NCBI RefSeq assembly: GCF_025999835.1
Contig: NZ_AP025628.1
Coordinates: 1,612,001 to 1,676,000 of the forward strand
Origin: Caldinitratiruptor microaerophilus
GTDB taxonomy: Bacteria > Bacillota > Sulfobacillia > Symbiobacteriales > ZC4RG38
Direction: 5' to 3'
DNA length: 64,000 nt
In this document: in pieces, positions 30,047-37,254 of the stretch
Layout: the number at the start of each line of letters is the position of its first letter
Numbering within the stretch: position 1 is the first letter of the stretch
The notes under the pieces: generated by a model
Told to the model about the DNA's origin: nothing
The model's input: the letters and a program-made list of their open reading frames with translations, nothing else
Database searches by the model: none
Made by a program: the position numbers and the translations under genes

Positions 30047-31370
30047 CGACGGGAGGACCGTGGCGGAAACGGGGGCGGCACGGGAGACCGTTTTCGTGGG
30101 CACGTTCACCGGCGGCGTGGTGGGTCCGAGCCGGCGCATGCTCGGCCCGGTGCGCGACGGCGGGCACATCATCGCCAACACGGCGCCGGGCTGCTGGGGG
30201 CCCATGCTCACGCCGGCCTTCAAGGGCGGGCACGAGGTCACGGAGCCCGTGGCCGTCGAGGGCGCCGAGGTCGGCGACGCGATCGTCATCCGGATCAAGG
30301 ACATCCAGGTGACCAGCATCGCCACCTCGTCCGGGGTGGACCAGCCGGTGGAGGGCCGCTTCCTGGGCGATCCCTACGTGGCGCCCCGCTGCCCCGGGTG
30401 CGGCACCCTGAACCCGCCGACGCGGATCGAGGGCACGGGGCCGGAGGCGATCCGCTGCGCCATCTGCGGCGCGGAGGCAGCGCCGTTCCGGATCGCCCAC
30501 GGCTACACGATGGTCTTCGACAGCAGCCGCCAGCTCGGGGTGACGGTCGGGGCCGAGGCGGCCCGGCGCATCGGCGCCGACGGGCGCCGGTACATGGCCC
30601 TGCCACCCGAATCCGGGCAGAACCCGGTCGTGACGGTGGCGCCCGCGGACCTCGTCGGCGTCCTCGCCCGGTTGCGGCCGTTCCTGGGGCACATCGGCAC
30701 CACGCCGGCCATCGACATGCCGGACTCCCACAACGCCGGCGACTTCGGCTCCTTCCTGATCGGCGCCCCGCACGAGTTCGGCATCCCGGCGGAGAAGCTG
30801 GAGCACCGGACGGACGCGCACCTGGACATCGACTCGGTCCGCGCCGGCGCCATCCTCATCTGCCCGGTGAAGGTCCGGGGCGGCGGCGTCTACCTGGGCG
30901 ACATGCACGCCATGCAGGGCGACGGCGAGATCGCCGGGCACACCACGGACGTTGCCGGGACCGTCACCCTGCAGGTCCACGTGCTCAAGGGCCTGAACCT
31001 GGACGGCCCGGTCCTCCTCCCCAACGCCGAGGACCTGCCGCCCCTGGCCCGGCCGTTCACGGCCGAGGAGCGGGCCCGCGCCCTGGCGCTGGCCCGCCAG
31101 TGGGGCGTGGCGGCCATCGAGGAGACGGCGCCGATCCAGGTGGTCGGCTCGGGGCCCGACCTGAACAGCGCCACCGACAACGGGCTGCGCCGCATGGCCG
31201 CCCTCTTGGACATGAGCGTCGCCGAGGTCCGCAACCGGGCCACGATCACCGGCGGGATCGAGATCGGCCGGCACCCCGGCATCGTCACCGTCACCATCCT
31301 GGCGCCGCTCGACCGGCTGGAGCGGAAGGGCTTGCTGCCGTTCGTTCGGGAGCAGTACGGTATCGGGTAG
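30033..31370 (+). CDS. Acetamidase/formamidase family protein with inserted zinc ribbon
   Basis: 445 residues from ATG 30033 with GAAAGGAGGC upstream. The acetamidase/formamidase fold is supported by GPMLTPAFKGGHEV-like and MPDSHNAGDFG, GDMHAMQGDGEIAGH stretches. Between about residues 115 and 150 there is a CPGC...CAIC pair, a likely structural zinc ribbon not typical of fungal or bacterial formamidase. The family hydrolyses short amides to ammonia and the acid. It is co-oriented with and overlaps the MoaD-like gene. The substrate is not known. Terminator at 31390-31417. Confidence 0.85.
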   Translation: MADRDDGRTVAETGAARETVFVGTFTGGVVGPSRRMLGPVRDGGHIIANTAPGCWGPMLTPAFKGGHEVTEPVAVEGAEVGDAIVIRIKDIQVTSIATSSGVDQPVEGRFLGDPYVAPRCPGCGTLNPPTRIEGTGPEAIRCAICGAEAAPFRIAHGYTMVFDSSRQLGVTVGAEAARRIGADGRRYMALPPESGQNPVVTVAPADLVGVLARLRPFLGHIGTTPAIDMPDSHNAGDFGSFLIGAPHEFGIPAEKLEHRTDAHLDIDSVRAGAILICPVKVRGGGVYLGDMHAMQGDGEIAGHTTDVAGTVTLQVHVLKGLNLDGPVLLPNAEDLPPLARPFTAEERARALALARQWGVAAIEETAPIQVVGSGPDLNSATDNGLRRMAALLDMSVAEVRNRATITGGIEIGRHPGIVTVTILAPLDRLERKGLLPFVREQYGIG

Positions 31371-31389
31371 GGAGTGCTGCGTGTGCGGG

Positions 31390-31417
31390 ACGCCCCCCGG
31401 CACCGGCCGGGGGGCGT
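31390..31417 (+). terminator. Intrinsic terminator after the acetamidase-like gene
   Basis: Perfect 11-bp arms ACGCCCCCCGG (31390-31400) and CCGGGGGGCGT (31407-31417), 6-base loop, followed by CTTCT. It begins 19 bases after the stop codon. Confidence 0.75.
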
Positions 31418-31433
31418 CTTCTGGTGAGGGGGC

Positions 31434-32030
31434 GTGCGGGTGGAAGAACGCTACAGCAAGGACATGAGCCACACGACGTGGGACCGGGTCTTCCAGCGCC
31501 AGGCCGAACGCGCCGACCTCGCCCGGGAGTGGCTCGACCGCCTGGACCTGCGCCCGGGCGAGTGCGTCCTGGACGTCGGATCGGGCCCCGGGTTCATCAG
31601 CCTGCTCGCGGCCGAGCGCGTGGGGCCGGCCGGGCTGGTCCACGCCGTCGACCGGTCCGCCGAGGCCCTGGCGTACCTGGAGCGAGTGCAGGTCGAGCGG
31701 GGCGTCCGGCAGATCCGGCGCGTGCACGCGGACGTGTGCGCCCTGGACCGGCTCGACCCCGTCCCCGACGCCGCCCTGGTCACCATGATGCTCCACCACG
31801 GCGACGACGGGCCGGCGATCCTCTCGGCCGCCTTCCGGCTCCTGCGCCCCGGCGGCCGGGCCGTCGTGGCGGAGTTCCACCCCGACGGGCCGTGCGAGGT
31901 CGGCCCGCCCCGCGAGCACCGCCTGGCGCCCGACGTCGTCCGCCGCTGGTGCGAGGCGGCGGGTTTCGCCGTGGCGGAGGAGTGGCGCCAGACCGCGGAG
32001 CATTACGCTCTCCTCGTGATCAGGCCTTAG
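31434..32030 (+). CDS. Class I SAM-dependent methyltransferase
   Basis: 198 residues from GTG 31434 (GTG 31440 is also possible). SAM-binding motif I VLDVGSGPGFISLLA at about 43-57, the acidic motif II HAVDRSAEAL, and the post-motif LLRPGGRAVVAEFHPD. This is a small soluble methyltransferase resembling UbiE/Methyltransf_11 proteins. The substrate cannot be deduced. It directly precedes the HAD phosphatase (6-base gap) and follows a terminator, so the two form a likely pair. Confidence 0.87.
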   Translation: MRVEERYSKDMSHTTWDRVFQRQAERADLAREWLDRLDLRPGECVLDVGSGPGFISLLAAERVGPAGLVHAVDRSAEALAYLERVQVERGVRQIRRVHADVCALDRLDPVPDAALVTMMLHHGDDGPAILSAAFRLLRPGGRAVVAEFHPDGPCEVGPPREHRLAPDVVRRWCEAAGFAVAEEWRQTAEHYALLVIRP

Positions 32031-32036
32031 TACTCG

Positions 32037-32717
32037 ATGCCGCACCCGCCGCTGGAGGGATCGAAGCTGTCCGTGGACACCGTCCTCTTCGACTTCGACG
32101 GCACCGTCGCGGATACCACGCCCCTGGTCGTCTTCGCCTTCCAGCAGGCGTTCGCGGAGTTCGACGGTCGGCACCTGTCCTGGGACGAGGTCATCGACCT
32201 GTTCGGCCCGCCGGAGGGAGCGATCTTCCGGCGGCACTTGCGAGCCGCCGAGCGGTGGGAGGCGGCTCTGGCCCGCTTCAACGAACTCTACCGGGAACTC
32301 CACGGTGAGTGGGTCGTCCGCAGCGCAGAGTTGGAGGCGACGCTGTGGGACCTGAGGGCGCGTGGCGTTCGGCTGGGCCTGGTCACGGGGAAAGCGCGGG
32401 CGAGCGCGGCCATCTCCCTCGACGCCCTGCAGCTCCACGGTCTCTTCGACGTGGTCGTGGCCGGAGACGACGTCGTCCGCCCGAAGCCCGATCCCGAAGG
32501 GATTCTTGCCGCCCTGAGCCGGCTCGGCGCCCGGGCGGATCGCGCGCTGTACGTCGGGGACATGGACGGCGACGTGCTGGCCGGCCGCGCCGCCGGCGTG
32601 ACCACCGTGGGCGCGGCCTGGTTCCGCGGTACGGGGCGGGAGTTCCTCCACCCGCCCGACCGCGTCTTTCGCCAGGTGGCCGATTTCCGGGCCTTCCTGG
32701 AGAATGTGCTCGCCTGA
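32037..32717 (+). CDS. HAD-superfamily hydrolase (PpaX/phosphoglycolate phosphatase-like)
   Basis: 226 residues. HAD motifs in order: DFDGTVADT (I, nucleophile Asp), LVTGK (II), RPKPDPEGI (III Lys) and YVGDMDGDVLAGRAAG (IV). The helical cap after motif I is of the beta-phosphoglucomutase/phosphoglycolate phosphatase type. Likely function: hydrolysis of a small phosphate ester such as phosphoglycolate or pyrophosphate (PpaX). The ATG has little ribosome-binding site and may be translated by coupling to the methyltransferase gene. It ends just before a hairpin shared with the convergent rnpB. Confidence 0.88.
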   Translation: MPHPPLEGSKLSVDTVLFDFDGTVADTTPLVVFAFQQAFAEFDGRHLSWDEVIDLFGPPEGAIFRRHLRAAERWEAALARFNELYRELHGEWVVRSAELEATLWDLRARGVRLGLVTGKARASAAISLDALQLHGLFDVVVAGDDVVRPKPDPEGILAALSRLGARADRALYVGDMDGDVLAGRAAGVTTVGAAWFRGTGREFLHPPDRVFRQVADFRAFLENVLA

Positions 32718-32724
32718 CAAGGAC

Positions 32725-32757
32725 GGGCAGGGAACGCACGCGCTGCATTCCCTGCCC
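32725..32757. terminator. Terminator hairpin between the HAD gene and rnpB (convergent)
   Basis: Ten-base perfect arms GGGCAGGGAA (32725-32734) and TTCCCTGCCC (32748-32757). It serves the plus-strand HAD gene and the minus-strand rnpB; on the minus strand it is followed by GTCCTTGTC. Confidence 0.75.
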
Positions 32758-32765
32758 AACGAAGC

Positions 32766-33257
32766 TGCGGGAGATCGGCTGTACCCCCGGTTCTGTCGTG
32801 GGTGGTCATCTATCTCGTCGCCCCCGCCGGGGCGGCGCCCCCTCGGCGTTGCCGCCTTGGGGGTGCGTCCTACCCGGGCTCGAAGCCCCTACTTGGACTT
32901 GCACCGTGGCGGAGATTGCCCGTGCCACTCCCCCGTCGCCGGGGGACTTGCGTTTCTCTGGCTCTTTACGGGTACACGCCGCTCGGCGGCCGTGCCGCGC
33001 GGCCTCGCGGCCGCCGGCTTCCGCCGAGAGGAGCCCCTTGGGGAGGGCCCCGCCGGCTTTCCCCATCGTGGGCTCGCGCCCCCCGGCCTTGCGGCCGGCG
33101 CCAGCTTTCTGCCCGCCGGCCCCGACGGCCGGCGGCGCAGCGGTGCCGGGAAGTTCCTCACCGCCATCGACGCCGTCCCGGCCGGTGCGAGCGCCCTGCC
33201 GGGCTCCCGGCCGGGCCCCGGCGCGCGGCGGTGCGACCACCTACCGAACTCCCGCAA
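32766..33257 (-). ncRNA. rnpB: RNase P RNA (rnpB)
   Basis: The catalytic RNA of RNase P, which trims tRNA 5' leaders. On the minus strand the 3' part shows the universal core: GGGCAATCTCC, then GTGCAAGTCCAAGTAGGGG, AGATAGATGACCACCCACG, then ACAGAACCGGG. The 5' part has GAGGAACTTCCCGG as P4 partner. Ends pair as P1: GCGGGAG.TCGG (33255-33244) with CCGAT-CTCCCGC (32778-32767). At about 490 nt it is longer than the usual 350-400, owing to GC-rich expanded helices in the middle. Boundaries are approximate. Promoter at 33292-33320, terminator at 32725-32757. Confidence 0.9.
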
Positions 33258-33291
33258 GACGTATGCGGTTTTCCCCCTCTCGGGGCACTCC

Positions 33292-33320
33292 ATCCTAACA
33301 CGGCGCCCCGCCGGCGTCAA
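33292..33320 (-). promoter_or_regulatory. Promoter of rnpB
   Basis: Minus strand TTGACG (33320-33315), 17-base spacer, TAGGAT (33297-33292). Start expected near 33286, about 30 bases before the mature RNase P RNA 5' end. Confidence 0.65.
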
Positions 33321-33375
33321 GCCGTGTACGACCCCGCCGCGGCGGCTGCAGTCCGGCAGGCGCCCGGGAAACGCA

Positions 33376-33403
33376 CAGGCCCGATGCACGGGCACCGGGC
33401 CTG
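33376..33403 (-). terminator. Terminator after tRNA-fMet
   Basis: Minus-strand arms CAGGCCCG and CGGGCCTG with a 12-base loop, followed by TGCGTTTCCC; it lies immediately downstream of the tRNA CCA end. Confidence 0.6.
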
Positions 33404-33409
33404 GCTCGC

Positions 33410-33486
33410 TGGTTGCGGGGACAGGATTTGAACCTGTGACCTTCGGGTCATGAGCCCGACGAGCTACCTGGCTGCTCCACCCCGCG
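33410..33486 (-). tRNA. tRNA-fMet (CAT)
   Basis: 77 nt with encoded CCA. Anticodon CAT in the loop of GGGCTCATGACCC. The unpaired first base (C1 against A72) and three GC pairs in the anticodon stem are initiator hallmarks. Own promoter at 33507-33535. Confidence 0.97.
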
Positions 33487-33506
33487 GCGTCCTTTCGACG
33501 TCACTC

Positions 33507-33535
33507 ATTATAGGCCTCCCGTACGGTCTGCGCAA
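33507..33535 (-). promoter_or_regulatory. Promoter of tRNA-fMet
   Basis: Minus strand TTGCGC (33535-33530), exactly 17 bases, TATAAT (33512-33507). Start near 33500. The same hexamers and spacing recur before the tRNA-Ala/Val pair at 59268-59296. Confidence 0.75.
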
Positions 33536-33610
33536 GCTGCAACTTCGACCGGATCTGGAAAGATCCTCTACTTCTGGGCTACTTCCCCGGGGCCGGCAGG
33601 GACTCGAAAA

Positions 33611-33630
33611 CCTGACGGTTACCCGTCAGG
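33611..33630 (-). terminator. Terminator after the tRNA-Leu/tRNA-Ile unit
   Basis: Minus-strand CCTGACGG, loop GTAA, CCGTCAGG, then TTTTCGAG: a compact intrinsic terminator 4 bases past tRNA-Ile. Confidence 0.85.
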
Positions 33631-33634
33631 CGGC

Positions 33635-33711
33635 TGGTGCGAGGGAGTGGACTCGAACCACCGACCTCGCGCTTATCAGGCGCGTGCTCTGACCAGCTGA
33701 GCTACCCTCGC
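33635..33711 (-). tRNA. tRNA-Ile (GAT)
   Basis: 77 nt including CCA. Anticodon GAT in loop CTGATAA; acceptor GCGAGGG pairs with CCCTCGC. Second gene of the Leu-Ile unit. Confidence 0.97.
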
Positions 33712-33744
33712 GTCACCGACCGGGACCCCCCGGTCGGTCCGTCC

Positions 33745-33831
33745 TGGTGCGGATGGAGGGATTTGAACCCCCACGGCCTTGCGGCCACTAGACCCTGAAT
33801 CTAGCGCGTCTGCCAGTTCCGCCACATCCGC
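33745..33831 (-). tRNA. tRNA-Leu (CAG)
   Basis: 87 nt including CCA, with a long variable arm (TGGCCGCAAGGCCG region) typical of leucine tRNAs. Anticodon CAG in loop TTCAGGG. First gene of the unit, read from the promoter at 33871-33899. Confidence 0.97.
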
Positions 33832-33870
33832 ACGGACCCCGGCGGAACCCTCCCGCTCCGGGCACTAGGG

Positions 33871-33899
33871 ATTCTACCTCGGCCGGCCACAGAAGTCAA
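33871..33899 (-). promoter_or_regulatory. Promoter of the tRNA-Leu/tRNA-Ile unit
   Basis: Minus strand TTGACT (33899-33894), 17 bases, TAGAAT (33876-33871). Confidence 0.75.
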
Positions 33900-33923
33900 C
33901 TCCGGCCCCCCTTCTGAGCAGGA

Positions 33924-34244
33924 TCAGAACACGCCGAGGGTGCGATCGACCTGCGCCATCATCAGGTCGACCAGGTCTCCGTACGTGCACGGCCGGCACC
34001 CGGGCACGAGGGGCGCGCCGGCGACCCCCCGCAGGGCCAGGTCGTCCTCCAGCGCCAGGACGGATTCGAACCGCCCTGCAGGCAGGGCGACCGGCGAGCC
34101 GGCCACCGCGGCCAGCACCCCGTCCTCCACCAGTGCCACCGTGACCGGATGGCCGCTGTCGGCCAGGGACGCCGCCAGGGCGACCGCCCGGCGCGCGGCC
34201 GCCGACGTCGGGCTGCTGCCGATCAGGATCGCAATCCGTTCCAC
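33924..34244 (-). CDS. DsrE-family protein, third of a TusBCD/DsrEFH-like trio
   Basis: 106 residues from GTG 34244, which has GGAGGAAGAAGGA directly upstream. The start RIAILIGSSPTSAAARRAVALA and the alternating strand-helix order fit the DsrE/TusD fold. A CxxC (GCRPC, about residue 84) near the end could carry persulfide sulfur or selenium. It is last in a three-gene minus-strand run, each gene encoding a DsrE-like protein of 106-123 residues. The trio resembles the TusBCD or DsrEFH sulfur-relay heterohexamer, but no dsrC/tusE is nearby. The adjacent lysR-selD suggests a link to selenium. Confidence 0.7.
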   Translation of the reverse strand: MERIAILIGSSPTSAAARRAVALAASLADSGHPVTVALVEDGVLAAVAGSPVALPAGRFESVLALEDDLALRGVAGAPLVPGCRPCTYGDLVDLMMAQVDRTLGVF

Positions 34245-34309
34245 TCCTTCTTCCTCCCCGGTGCGGAGTTGACGGGCGGCCGCGCGTGCTCGGGGCCCGG
34301 GCCGGACTC

Positions 34310-34678
34310 TCAGAAGCGCAGCAGGTAGCGTGCCTCCGCCACGGCCGCGGCCAGGCGGCGGTCGTCGACCACCTCGACCCCTTCCACGAGGTCGTCCGGA
34401 GTGAGGCCCCGTCCGGCCAGGCTCGGCCCGTGCACGAGGACGCGGGGCGCCGGGCCGGCGGCGGGGTGCAGGGACTGACGCAGCGCCTCGGCGAGCGCCA
34501 CGAAGCCGCTGTCCCGTACCTCCTGCCCCCGCCGGGCGAGCCACACGCCGTCGTCGACCAGGACGGCGGTGGCCGAGAACCCGTTTGCCAGTGCGCCGTT
34601 CAGGTGCCGCACCCCTTCTGCCGCCAGGGCCGAGCCGTACGGCGCGCGGGAGATCCAGACGCAGATCGACGGCTGCAC
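34310..34678 (-). CDS. DsrE/DsrF-family protein, second of the trio
   Basis: 122 residues. N-terminal VWISRAPYGSALAAEGVRHLNGAL and the central VLVDDGVWLARRGQEV match the TusC/DsrF-like branch of the DsrE fold. One Cys (C6) is near the N-terminus and no CxxC is present. It lies 13 bases after the first gene of the trio and 65 before the third, all minus strand. Expected to form a small complex with its neighbours for handling sulfane sulfur or selenium; the partner set is inferred from gene order. Confidence 0.72.
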   Translation of the reverse strand: MQPSICVWISRAPYGSALAAEGVRHLNGALANGFSATAVLVDDGVWLARRGQEVRDSGFVALAEALRQSLHPAAGPAPRVLVHGPSLAGRGLTPDDLVEGVEVVDDRRLAAAVAEARYLLRF

Positions 34679-34691
34679 GGGTCCTCCCTCC

Positions 34692-35063
34692 TTACTGACC
34701 CAGAGCGATGAACGCCCGGGATTCCTGGACCATCGCGAAGAGGTTCTTGAGGGAACTGGGCCGGGTCCCGTCGATCCGGACCTCCCGCCGGAGCCCCCGC
34801 AGCTGCAGGCAAGAGCCGCAGAGGTCGACCCGGAGGCCCTTCTCGATCAGCGCCGGCAGCCGCTCGCCCACCGGGGGCAGCCCCTCCGCCTTCTGACCGG
34901 CGGTAGCGGCGTACACGCCGTCCGCCGAGGCGAAGAGGTTCACCCGGTATCCCCGCTCCAGGGCGGCCTCGGCGAGGTTCAGGGCCGTCCGGGCGGCTTC
35001 CGACCCGAAGGGGGTGCCGGTCAGGAAGAGCGTCAGTGTGGCGGCAGGGGTTGGATCCGACAT
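34692..35063 (-). CDS. DsrE/TusD-like protein, first of the trio
   Basis: 123 residues. LTLFLTGTPFGSEAARTALNLAEAALERG, in short, is the TusD/DsrE N-terminal pattern (strand, glycine-rich turn, helix). LCGSCLQLRG near residue 83 holds the conserved active Cys region of TusD/DsrE, which carries persulfide. First gene of the trio, starting 120 bases from the divergent lysR-selD operon; the shared region holds a 32-bp palindromic operator (35127-35158). Confidence 0.75.
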   Translation of the reverse strand: MSDPTPAATLTLFLTGTPFGSEAARTALNLAEAALERGYRVNLFASADGVYAATAGQKAEGLPPVGERLPALIEKGLRVDLCGSCLQLRGLRREVRIDGTRPSSLKNLFAMVQESRAFIALGQ

Positions 35064-35095
35064 GCGCCGTCGCCTCCGGTCGTGCTGCCTTTTCC

Positions 35096-35124
35096 TTGCA
35101 GGCTACCACCCGACGGGGTATACT
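35096..35124 (+). promoter_or_regulatory. Promoter of the lysR-selD operon
   Basis: TTGCAG (35096-35101), 17 bases, TATACT (35119-35124). The expected start falls at about 35131, inside the palindrome at 35127-35158, so a bound regulator would block initiation. Confidence 0.65.
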
Positions 35125-35126
35125 AC

Positions 35127-35158
35127 AATCGCATGATTTGCATAGAATCCATGCGATT
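35127..35158. promoter_or_regulatory. Palindromic operator between the DsrE trio and lysR-selD
   Basis: AATCGCATG (35127-35135) and CATGCGATT (35150-35158) are exact inverted arms. The 14-base spacer holds a further GATT/AATC inner pair. This is the best palindrome in the region and sits over the lysR transcription start, as expected for an autorepressing LysR protein. Confidence 0.65.
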
Positions 35159-35182
35159 TCCGCATCAAAGGAGGACGTGCCG

Positions 35183-36166
35183 GTGGACCTGCACCACCTC
35201 CAGACGTTCCGGCACGTCGCCCGCGTCCTCAACTTCACGCGCGCCGCAGAGGACCTCTCCCTGAGCCAGTCCGCCGTGTCCCGCCACATCGAGGCGCTCG
35301 AGGCGGAGTTCGGGCTCGAGCTCTTCGCCCGCAGCGGCAGGGGCGTGGCCCTGACGGAGGCGGGCCTGAGGCTCCTGGACTACGCCGACCGCATCGTGCG
35401 CCTTTCGGAGGAGGCCCGCCGGGCCCTCGGGGAGCTGAAGGACCTGGAGAGCGGCCGGCTGGCGCTCGGCGCCAGCACCACCCCCGGCAACTACGTCCTG
35501 GGCCCCGTGGTGGCCCGCTACCAGGAACGTTACCCCGGCATCGACCTCCGGGTGGAGGTCCGCGACACCCAGTCGGTCCTCCGCCGGCTGGAGAAGGGAG
35601 CCCTCGACCTGGCGGTGGTGGCGGGACCGGTGGACCAGCCGGGGCTGCAGGCCGAACCCTGTGTGGGCGATGAGCTCCTCCTGGTGGCCGCACCCCATCA
35701 CCCCCTCGCCCGCCGGGGGACCATCCGCCTCCAGGATCTCGCCGGCACCCGCCTCTTCCTGCGCGAGCCCGGGTCGAACACGCGGCAGGCCGTGGAGGCG
35801 CACTTCCGGGCGCGGGGCGTTCCCCTCGGCCCGACGAGCGAGCTCGGCAGCACCGAGGCGATCAAGCGGGCCGTCGGCGCCGCAGGCGGGGTGGCCTTCC
35901 TCTCCCGCTACGCCGTGGCGGCCGACCTGGCCGCGGGTACCCTCGTCGCCCTGGACGGCCCCGACAGCCGCATCCCCCGCCAGTTTGTCCTGGCCTACCT
36001 GAAAGGCGGCCGGCGCCCACCGGCGGCGCTCGCGTTCGCCGCGCTCCTCCGCAAGATGCGCCCCGCCCTGGAGCGCGCCACGGAGCCAGGCGGCGCCACG
36101 GAGCCGCTGCCCGGAGCCGGCCCGGCGAGGCGTGCCGGCTGCGGGGAACCGGCCACGCCGGCCTGA
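35183..36166 (+). CDS. LysR-family regulator co-transcribed with selD
   Basis: 327 residues from GTG 35183, at good spacing from AAAGGAGG; GTG 35177 is too close. The N-terminal winged helix-turn-helix (DLHHLQTFRHVARVLNFTRA, SQSAVSRHIEALE) covers 1-60, with a co-inducer domain to about 290 and a Pro/Gly/Ala-rich tail. It lies 26 bases upstream of selD in the same direction and divergent from three DsrE-family genes. It is therefore the likely regulator of both, through the palindrome at 35127-35158. The ligand might be a selenium or sulfur species; no evidence in the sequence defines it. Confidence 0.88.
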   Translation: MDLHHLQTFRHVARVLNFTRAAEDLSLSQSAVSRHIEALEAEFGLELFARSGRGVALTEAGLRLLDYADRIVRLSEEARRALGELKDLESGRLALGASTTPGNYVLGPVVARYQERYPGIDLRVEVRDTQSVLRRLEKGALDLAVVAGPVDQPGLQAEPCVGDELLLVAAPHHPLARRGTIRLQDLAGTRLFLREPGSNTRQAVEAHFRARGVPLGPTSELGSTEAIKRAVGAAGGVAFLSRYAVAADLAAGTLVALDGPDSRIPRQFVLAYLKGGRRPPAALAFAALLRKMRPALERATEPGGATEPLPGAGPARRAGCGEPATPA

Positions 36167-36192
36167 AGCGCGCAGGAAAGGAGGCCCGGCCC

Positions 36193-37254
36193 GTGTGCGA
36201 GCCGCCCATCCGCCTCACGTCGTACTCGCCCGGCTCCGGCTGAGCCTGCAAGATCGGCGCGGCCGATCTGGCGCAGGTCCTGCGCCACCTCCCTCCCGTC
36301 AGCGACCCCCGGTTCCTCGGCCGGGTGGGGGACGATGCAGCGGTGTACCGGATCTCCGACGACCTGGCGGTCGTTCAGGCCGTCGACTACATCACCCCCG
36401 TCGTGAACGACCCCTACGCGTTCGGCCAGGTGGCGGCGGCGAACGCCCTGAGCGACCTCTACGCGATGGGGGCGACCCCGGTCTTCGCCCTCAACCTCAT
36501 CGGCTTCCCGGTCCGCAGCCTCCCCCTGGGCCACATGGAACAGATCCTGCTGGGCGGCGCGGCCAAGGCCGCCGAGGCGGGCGTGGTCATCGCCGGGGGC
36601 CACTCCATCGAGGACCCGGCCCCCAAGTACGGGCTGGCCGTCACCGGCTTCGTGCATCCCGCACGCCTGATCACCAAGGCGGGCGGCCGGCCCGGGGACG
36701 TGCTGTTCCTCACCAAGCCCCTCGGCACCGGGGTGATCACCACGGCCATCGACGAGGGACTGGCGCCTCAGGAGCTGGAGCAGCGCGTCCTGCCCGTGAT
36801 GACCGCCCTGAACCGGGGGGCGGCGGAAGCCATGGCCCGGGTGGGGGCCACGGCCTGCACGGACGTGACGGGCTTCGGCCTCCTCGGCCACCTGCACGAC
36901 CTGGCCCGGCGCAGCGGGGTCGCGGCCCGGGTCGACGCGCTCCGGGTTCCCGTGCTGCCCGAGGCCCGGGAGTGGGCCTGGCGCGGGGCCATCTCCAGCG
37001 GCACCCGGGGCAACCTGCGGGAGGCCGATTCCTACGTCACCTGGGGGCCAGACGTGCCGGAGGCCGACCGGGTCCTCCTGTGCGACGCCCAGACGTCGGG
37101 CGGTCTCCTGGTGGCCGTGCCGCCGGAGCGGGAGGCGGAGTTCGCCCGGCTTCTCGAGGACGCGGGCTGCCTCGCCTGCGGGGCGATCGGGGAGCTGGCG
37201 GAGGGGCCGCCGGGCCGGCTCTACGTGGGGACCCTGGCGGGGTTCCCCGATTGA
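36193..37254 (+). CDS. selD: Selenide, water dikinase SelD, itself a selenocysteine protein
   Basis: 353 residues if TGA 36241-36243 is read as selenocysteine. From GTG 36193 the product starts VCEPPIRLTSYSPGSG-U-ACKIG; Sec17 occupies the position of catalytic Cys17 in the E. coli enzyme. The Lys in ACKIG and the AIRS-type ATP-binding stretches (GDDAAVY, VVQAVDYITP, NALSDLYAMG, GHSIEDP, TDVTGFGLLGH) are intact. The frame is open on both sides of the TGA. SelD makes selenophosphate from selenide and ATP for selenocysteine and selenouridine synthesis. Second gene of lysR-selD. The start without Sec reading would lose the active site, so an ATG/GTG after the TGA is wrong. The organism must also encode selA, selB and selC, outside this window. 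Confidence 0.95.
36241..36278 (+). promoter_or_regulatory. SECIS-like hairpin directly after the selD UGA codon
   Basis: UGA 36241-36243, then AGATCGG (36251-36257), loop CGCGG, CCGATCT (36263-36269), closed further by CCTGC (36245-36249) with GCAGG (36273-36277). Position, immediately 3' of the codon within the coding sequence, is that of bacterial SECIS elements bound by SelB. Confidence 0.7.

Noticed and set aside
29742-32759. Minus-strand open frame of about 1,000 codons opposite MoaD, acetamidase and methyltransferase genes
   Set aside because: No domain patterns, and it runs through a terminator and four good plus-strand genes.
33490-33634. A degenerate tRNA between tRNA-fMet and tRNA-Ile
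   Set aside because: The tRNA-like stretch is explained by the intrinsic terminator at 33611-33630 and the fMet promoter; no cloverleaf forms.
36325-37254. SelD starting after the TGA as a shorter protein
   Set aside because: It would lack the catalytic loop and conserved N-terminus, which are readable in frame upstream of and across the TGA.
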